This document shows positions 32,501 through 41,500 of a stretch of DNA of 44,486 nucleotides, piece by piece. The DNA comes from Phoronis australis (Eukaryota; Phoronida; Phoronidae). The stretch is taken from positions 71,107 to 115,592 of the forward strand of contig NMRA01000341.1 in NCBI GenBank assembly GCA_002633005.1. Reading direction: 5' to 3'. Below the pieces are notes generated by a model that did not search any database, was not told the DNA's origin, and saw nothing but the letters and a program-made list of their open reading frames with translations. Position numbers and translations under genes: made by a program. How positions within the stretch are numbered: position 1 is the stretch's first letter; every line of letters begins with the position of its first letter.

Positions 32501-35500
32501 TCAAAATTTTGTAATTGAACACCTTCTCCTTGTACAGTTCTGTGGAAGGTGAACCTGGCTTCACGGCCCCCCAAAGAGTAAGTAGACTTGCAATTTCACG
32601 GTGAATTCACCAAGTCATGCACATTTCTTTGGTTCACTAGTCTAGTCTGGTGTTTTCAACTTTTGCAGCAGACTAACCCGAAGCGCCTGATCAGGTTCCG
32701 AGCCACTGGGTTATAAAGAGTGTTTTTGTTTAGAACTGGAAAAAAAAATGCAAGTCTACACACAGCTATGCTCTCCTCTCCGTATTTCGCAGAAGAATAA
32801 TATCTAATTTATCACAAAACAGACTCCAAACTTCCCGCGACTGACATCAGAAAGTTAGCCTATCGAACTTTGTATGGCTACGGCACGAACTTTATACGGC
32901 TACGGTACGTTCAAAATTTCTATAAATCATAACAGCGAAATAAAACAACTCATTTGCTTAAAAACTCAATATATTTGTAAGGGTTTTACATCAAATTTTG
33001 ATGATTTATTGGTGTAAAACGATACATTCAAGCAATAAGCTGACACCAATAAGCATCTTGTGAACTGTTGAGCAGACTGTATTAGAACCTATGACGTCAT
33101 TGATTAATTTCATCACCCCCATCTGCCGTCTGGTGTCCGGTAAAAGAACTGAACTGGTGTTATCGAGTGGAACTACTCATCTAAATTGATACAGAATACA
33201 TTGTTTTTGGTGGCATTCTCCTTAATACAAAGTTTCACTGTAAACACTCATGACTGTCTCAATATACTAAGAAGCAATGCAATTACCAGCTGTATTAACT
33301 AACCTTTGAGGAACCTCTGTGCTCCGTCCAAGCACTCAGGGGACAGCTCATTGTCACCGAAGGAGCCAAGTAGCTCACTAACTAGAATGTCTGCCTTCTC
33401 TGGAGCCTGCCACTGTCTCATGTCACAAGATACGACTGACACGGTGTCACCCCATTCTTCTTGTTTGATGTTTTCTAGTCTGTGTGTGAACGAATAAACA
33501 GGGACAGATGAGTGAGGCAGGAGGCTTATATTTACAACAGAGGTATTACACCTTAAACTAAGTATGCTTTGACAGTCAGGCGGCAGGCTTATAGATACAG
33601 CCATGGTGTTGCACCATCTACTCAGTACACTTTGAGTCAGGCGGCAGGCTTATAGATCCAGCCAAGGTGTCACACCATCTACTCAGTGCACTTTGACAGT
33701 CAGGCGGCAGGTTTATAGATACAGCCAAGGTGTCACACCATCTACTCAGTGCACTTTGACAGACAGGCTGGGGATACAGCCAAGGTATTGCAATATACCC
33801 ACAATACACTTTGATAATCAATGGTGATGAAATAATCCAGTCATAAGCTTTGTTGCCTACTTTCACTTCAAATTAAAAACAATCAAGTTAAAAACATTAA
33901 AGCAGACTTCACAATATTTTTTGTCACTAAGTAACTCAACCAATCAACTGCAAAAGTTTGATGGCTGCTTGATAACCGAGAACTTCAATAGTAGTGTCGC
34001 CAAGAAATCTGTATATGAAAGGCAATCATGACCCGACTTTATGCAGTCAAAAAACATAGAACCTTAGCACACCTAGAGTGACTGTGCAGTCACGAAACAT
34101 TGAACACAGCACACATAGAGTGACTTACGTGACGACTGCATTTGGGTTCTTTTCCACAGCATACACGCGTATTAACCTCTGACACTTCTTGGCGGCTGAT
34201 ATTGAGGCTCTGACTAGAGGGCCACGGCCTGCACCAACTACCATGACAACACTGCAAGACACCATGTACTATACTCATAAGCTCATGGGTGACTTTCGAT
34301 TTAAACCTAGCCACAGGTGAGCTATGAACCTGTTTCCCATCCAAAAAGTAAACTTTTGATTTAGACAAGTCTTTTGAAATAGGTCTTGTTCTTTACTCAG
34401 GTGGCAAGTGATATTTGAGTTTGCAAAGAACTGTCAGTTTGTTATACGATAAAAAACAGAAAATAACAAGTCAGCTTGTAGACCCTGCTTTCAATCAATA
34501 ACAAGCCCCTTGTTGACCCCGCTCTCAACCGATTTAGAACATACAATTAGACGACAGCTAGTAGATCCTGCTCTTAACCAATAACAAGCCAGCTTGTTGA
34601 CTTTGCTCTCAACCAATTACAAGCCAGATTGTAGACCATGCTCTCAACCAATTTAGAACTGTCAGTTTATCCAAAACCATAAAATCACGGACCTCAACTT
34701 TAACTCATGAACAATTTTAGACCAATTTCAAAATGGTGAGTGATCTAAACTGAAAGTTGGTTTTGTGATGGAAGACGACTTGACGTAACTATAACTGAAT
34801 TTAGTATGTATCAAAATATGTTGACCCATCCAGAATAACCGGACAATTTATCTGCTAAGTTCATTTTCATTTACAACAGTATCGTTATTTTGCTGGTCAC
34901 TTTTCATTAACCTCTAATGTTTATGTGCTGATATCTGACAGCTGCCTAATAAACCACAAATGATATGTCAAGCATATGTCTGACAAAGTATAAGATGGAC
35001 GATAAGCCAAGCGCATGACAAACAAAATTAATAACGAATAACAAGCCAAGAATAAGAGATGCAACCCATAAGTTTTGGATATTGTGAGCAAACGCGATAA
35101 TTGTGTGTGTGTAATGGTTGAATTACAGGCACAAATATGTGCATCAGACTTTGGTTCTGCAAAGGCAAGACTACAGCAAGAGCATCATATTGGCACCTCC
35201 AGGAAACCGTCGAGACCTTACAAATACCCAAAACGGGGCGTTTGTGTGGTATCGACATTTCAAGAAGGGTTGAATATTTATTTAAGATGACGAGCGCTGT
35301 GAAGGACCGTTGACAAGCAAAACAGCACAGAACACTTTTCACATGAGACAATACACACGTCAGTAAGATTTGACGACATTCATTCTTGGGAAGTACTTGG
35401 GAAAAGTACACGGTAAACAGTACTTGGAGCACAGTACTTGGTGCACGATACTTGGTAAAAAATACTTGGTGCACAGTACTTGCTCAGTACTTAGTGCATA

Positions 35501-38500
35501 GTACTTGGTGCACAGTATTTGGTGCACAGTACTTGGTGAACAGTGCTTGCTCAGTACTTGGTGCACAGTACTTGATGCAAAGTACTTGGTGCATAGTACT
35601 TGGAGCACAGTGCTTTGTGCAACACAAGGAGCCGCAATAACAGCAGAAATGTCAAGTGAATTTTCCCATAGGTTTTGAATCATGTTTTTAGCATAGACTA
35701 ATCAATGGTTCAGCTTAAAGACACTACCAACAGATCAGCACACTTTCACCTATTGCTAGATACTCACGTGACTACACAATGTTTCTTATCATCAGGCACA
35801 CGGTCAACAAGTGCATGAAACACTGCCTGTAAAAGACGTATAGAATCAAGTAACATCAAGCAACAATAAACAGGATGTTAGAGTAGTCCTGAGCACACAA
35901 TGGACAATATTACAGTTACCAATTGAATCTCTGCCACAACCAGGATCAAGAATACATGCATTTTCTATTATCAATTACTTTAGGTAAGTCATGTTGCAAT
36001 ATAACTTCCCTCATATTATTAGATGTAATCACAAATGAATCATGTAGCCATAAACAGTGTGACATTTGATGTTTATCAATGAAAAATTTTTTTATAATGC
36101 GCCAAACAATAAAACTGCAAAATTTGTGTAGAATTCTTCCATAAAAAATTTGATTTGATAATACAACAGAATTAGTACCTAAAAAGTGAAGTGTTACCTT
36201 TTCATACTGTGCATATTTAAATGGATCCTTTTCAAAGGTTTCGTAAGTCTGAGATTCCAAATTGTCCATAAGTGGCTGCAAGAGAACAAGGCAAGGCAAT
36301 GCATCACAAATACTCATAGGTAAATGTTAATCATGTTAAGTCAGCCTTCAGTGCCAGGATGATATCAACAATCTCAATGGTAATCAAAATTGAACTGCAC
36401 TAATTATGATTACTATAGCATTTGGGCAAATGTATGCAAGTTTCAGAGTCGAGAATTCTACAAATTGAATGACCGCCCATATCTTCATATAGACTGCTGC
36501 TCTGATAACTCCAATCAATTTCAATTAAAAACAATTGAGTTGTGAAGTTATCCAAGGATCTTGTTGTTCACAAGCCACCGCATCACCGAGCTCAAAAGTC
36601 GCCTTTTATGTCATCCAAAGCCTGATGTAACATTCCCTTTTAAACTATAAACCACCACTTGAATGCAAACCTGCATCAACGTATCAAAATTCCATCCATC
36701 ACGCTATTGCACAAAAAGTACATTATTTTTCAAACAAAGCTAAAATACACATCACTTGACTGTGTAGACTTTAGTGTGTGCTGACACACAGCTTACGGTT
36801 ACAATGATATGTATTTACCAAATGACGTTTGTCAGGTAATTTGCATTAAAAACAACTGTTTGATGACAGCAAAACATATTTCCTGTAAATATAAATCCGT
36901 AAATTGTTCCTTAGTCCATTTGAAGCATCTCCCGAAGTTTTTAAAAATCCATCCACAACGGTAAAAAACTGGCAAGTTGATTGATCGAATGATTGACATA
37001 TGATTAGATGATTGATCGAATGATTGACATTCAATTAGCTGACTAACAGAACGATTGACTTAGAATCAAAAGGTCAAACAAAGACTCCTTCTAAAATTGC
37101 ATAGCAGACGTAACCATATTTAACTTTCTGACACGGTCAAATTTTTTGGTTTTTAGACTTCAAACATATGATAATAGAAGAGAAGCTGAGGTAATTAAAA
37201 ACAAATTAACGACTGTGAAAGACAATTATACATCTTTTTAATAAAATATTGATTCTCAGTTGCACAAGAAACCAACTGTTCAATAAAAACATAGTATGCA
37301 GTCTACAGTACACACTCATCAGCAGGAACCTTAAAAAATTAGCCAGACGATGTACCCTCATATCTCACCTGAAGAGGGCTCTGTAGGTAGTCCTCGTATC
37401 CCTTGGCAAATTGCGTAACCACGTCAACTGGTCCCTGGTTCTGAAACAAAACAGACGAAACATATTTAGGCCACGTTATAGGCAGAGATTGCATCCATAG
37501 GTGACAATTTCATATGAAAGATTTGTAAAGTTGAAATATTTAGTTAATCTTTCATAAATCAGATCCAATCAGAGCAAGAGATTTTTTCAGCGTGAAGTCC
37601 GATTAACAGTAAAAGCCATAAGAAAGACAAAATGAGCCATTACTCCCCCCCGCCCGTCATGACGGCTGAGCACAACTGGAATTTCATGGTATCATGGTTG
37701 AGTGTAAGCAGAACTGGCCAGAATAGAAGTCGTCCATCATGACGGATATTTTAACAAAAAGGTATTAGTGGAAAAAGGCATTCAATACTCCTAGTTCATA
37801 TCATCAATTGAAAAAAAAACTAGTGATGTCTTTAAAAGATGCACTGCATGACAACTGCAGGTGACCTCTGCACAGTGATGAGGTCAACCATTGTAATGAG
37901 GTTAACCAATGATTATACTGAGGTGAACCATTGTCAGACTTTTACATGTGAGTCACACTTTGTCTATCTTTTGGAAGTTGCATTGGATGGAAATCTTTTT
38001 TTTCAACACAGCCCCCAAAAATCCTTTTCGCATTATATCCACGTTCTCATTCACTTCGTTCCACACATTCACGAGTAAGACGAGCTCAAAGGAGGAGAAA
38101 CCTTGCAAAGCTCAATTGTCAGCCAGTAATGCCAGGATTCGAATCGGATCAACATAACGGCAGTCCAGAGCTTAAACCACTGACCCTCACTGTCCCGTGG
38201 ATGGAAACTGATTACAAATTTTAGCTGAATTTCACATCATTTAGGTTGCATTCTGTGGTACTTAAGCCATGAACTTGAAATAATCCTATAACTGTTATTT
38301 TGAAGTATGCAAATTAGTTAAATGATGGTCAAGTTATTTTTTGGAAATTTTGAATTATTGGGAGGTTTTTGTCATTTTTGCAAATTTTATTAATTTCATT
38401 CATGAACAATGTACCATACCTTTAAACTTTCGTCAGATTTGCTGCAGGGATCAAATTTAACTTTTTGGCCACTTGCAAAATTTTGCAATTGCTATTAAAA

Positions 38501-41500
38501 GTTACTTGGAAAATGGATCAGCCTACTTGCTGTTTTATGGTAACATTTTAAGCATGCTTAGAACTTACGGAATATGTTAAAATTGGTTGATCAAAACTGG
38601 ATGTAAAATTACTCAAAAATATCGTTAAACAGAGCACACCAGTGAGGTGAGGTAAATTTTCGAATGCACCTAGTAACCAGAGCAATATGAAGTGTTGAAA
38701 TGTGCCCATGACTCCGCTGTGAACAGTGTGCTTCTAGTGGTGTTTTTAGTATAAAAATGGCAAATCGATGATGAAGAGTATGTCGAAACCGTCTGAAACT
38801 GGGAAGGCATTGTCATCTCTCTAATATAAAAAATATTTGCCAATTGTCATAAACTGCCAAGGAACTCAAAGATACAAAGGCAGAGCCCAGAAAAACAAAC
38901 TGCCATTGAGAAGATATCTGAGGTTTAGTAGATAAAGCCAGAGATGATAGCTACCTTACTTGTGAAGTGCGTAACACATCTTGGAAGGGGTTTAGTAGAT
39001 ACAGCCACAGATGCAAAAAATACTTTGCAAGTTAACGAGCACCAAATTCAAACCCTGTACTTAATGTAGGATTAGTGCAAGTTCTACATTAAATTTAATA
39101 AATACCTAATCTGACTTATACATGTATGATTAGTGCAAGCTTTACTAAAATGAATCAATTAACAAATATTCAGAGTTAAGAAAACAGTGATTGGCTACAA
39201 AACTGTAAGGTAACTCACTTGATAAAAATGATCTAAGTACTGGTGGTAAGCTTTGATTCCTTTGCCAGGGTGTCGGCTGACACCAGTCAGTATTAACTGT
39301 GTGTCCAACTACAAGATAAAACAAGAGCATAGTTTAGTGGTGATGGTCATCAACAGACATCTTCACAAGACTATATTTTTGTTATTAACCTGATCTGTAA
39401 TCACAGAAGGAATTGTTGGATGAAGGCAACGCGATTGACAGTGGACATTTCATTACAGTTGTGTGACTGTTGTGCTATTTTAAATGCTTGCAGTTCTATT
39501 CATCTAAAATGCATTTACTTAAACAGGGGTAGAACTGCTTTTGATGTCAAAGTTTAGTAAAAATAAACATCCCTGGGTATCTTGCAAATACATTCTCCAA
39601 GTTAACTACTGTTCCTGTGGGGAGTATGTACCATCCATGGAACAACAGAAAATAAAATATTGTAAACAGCACACCAAAGGGCCCCCCTCTTGGGTGTGCA
39701 TTCAATTCCATTGAGCCCACAATGTTCTGCTTCTTACTGAACACAGTCTGTGCAGATCCTACTTCTTATTGAACACAATCTGTGCACTGCCAGGTCCTCC
39801 TTTCTATTGAGCACAGTCTGTGCATGTCCTACTTCCTACTGAACACAGTCTGTGCAGGCCCTACTTTCTATTGAACACAGTCTGTTCAGGTCCTACTTCC
39901 TACTGAACACAGTCTGTGCAGGCCCTACTTTCTATTGAACACAGTCTGTTCAGGTCCTACTTCCTACTGAACACAGTCTGTGCAGGTCCTACTTCCTACT
40001 GAAAACAGTCTGTGCAGGTTCTACTTCCTACTGAACACAGTCTGTGCAGGTCCTACTTCCTATTGAATACAGTCCACGCAGGCCATTGTTCAAAAGAAGA
40101 GAATGCACAACCTAGATCATGTGCGCACCCAGCCTTTAATATGGGGGGCTTAAATTTCTGGCGATGTGGACATTTTGCTGACAAAAAAACGGGAGGACTA
40201 AAAAAAGCGGGTACCACCTTCGCTGTGTGTCTACGCCTGTTTAGTGGACTTTTGTTTCATTTTCTCGAACTTTTTGTTTGTTTCTCTGAGGCGGAACTTT
40301 TTGCACACTTCGCCAAATGTTCGAGCCCCCCTGGGTGCGCGCATGTAGATGGTGGTCCTTTGCAGTCCATTTATGTCACTTTCAAGTATTCCATGGATAG
40401 CAAATACATGGCAGGGGAACAGTAAATGACACACAGAAAACAATAACAAGACAACCAAGAATCTGAGTATTTTATTAAAGGTAACATCGAAAGTGGTAGC
40501 TTCCACCTTTAACAATATTACCAACAGATGGCACAATAGAGTAAGTCATTATCAACAGATGGTGCAACAGAGTAAGTCATAAGACTAACAAAGACGAACC
40601 GACCTTCGACAGAGACCCAATTCACTAACTAAAAAGTAACGTTAAGGTATCTCTGACCACCCCTGACACTAGACCACAAAGATATCTTTACAACAGACAA
40701 CTCTGACCACACTTGACACTAGACCCCAAAGCTATCGTTACAACAGAGAACTCTGACCACCCTTGACACTAGGCCACAAAGATATCTCTATGCCAACCAC
40801 CAAAGATCCTTCATTTTATGGTCAACGCAAAAGCAACTTCTAGATTCACCCTACCTTGAAAAGACACTTGATGAATGCCTGATGGGACCGCGGTAACACA
40901 GGAAATCCCTTTTTGTTGGTTAAGAAAATACTGGTGTTCAGAATGGCAGCTTTGACTGGTTCACCGCACCATCGATCCAAGACTTCCTTTGATGGCAAGT
41001 CAGTTGATATCTCCAGGGCAAGACCAAGACGCTTGCTGCTGTGACATATTGTGCGCACTGTGTTCCACCTAGTGGCAGGTAATAGCAACATTAACTCCAT
41101 ATGGTTGTAGTCTAGACAGTATCCACCAACAATATACATAATGTCTCACCAATTCTTACTAACTAGTCAACTATAAATGACGGTGCTCGCCTCATATCAC
41201 TCACAATGTGTCCTTTAACAATATGTGTTCTGGGACTTTACATCTACACCTTCTGCCAAAANTCGAACTTTTTGTTTGTTTCTCTGAGGCGGAACTTTTT
41301 GTCCACTTCGCCAAATGTTCGAGCCCCCCTGGGTGCGCGCATGTAGATGGTGGTCCTTTGCAGTCCATTTATGTCATTTTCAAGTATTCCATGGATAGCA
41401 AATACATGGCAGGGGAACAGTAAATGACACACAGAAAACAATAACAAGACAACCAAGAATCTGAGTATTTTATTAAAGGTAACATCAAAAGTGGTAGCTT

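Larger units (their letters stand above)
40265..41261 (+). repeat. Duplicated segment, copy 1 (left of the N)
   Basis: 997 bp matching 41263-42208 from tcgaactttttgtttgtttc to ttctgccaaaa. It carries PRMT5 exon 5 (40855-41068) and three units of a 50-bp repeat. It ends exactly at the N. Confidence 0.95.

Noticed and set aside
35400-35615. CRISPR-like regularly spaced repeat
   Set aside because: Units are contiguous with no unique spacers, and the locus is clearly eukaryotic. The same applies to the other arrays.
38095-38190. A functional tRNA gene on the minus strand
   Set aside because: A and B boxes are present but no acceptor stem closes the cloverleaf, so it fits a SINE head better.
40012-40425. 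137-codon open frame in a PRMT5 intron
   Set aside because: Its start is in the 32-bp minisatellite and the rest overlaps the duplicated segment in a non-conserved frame.
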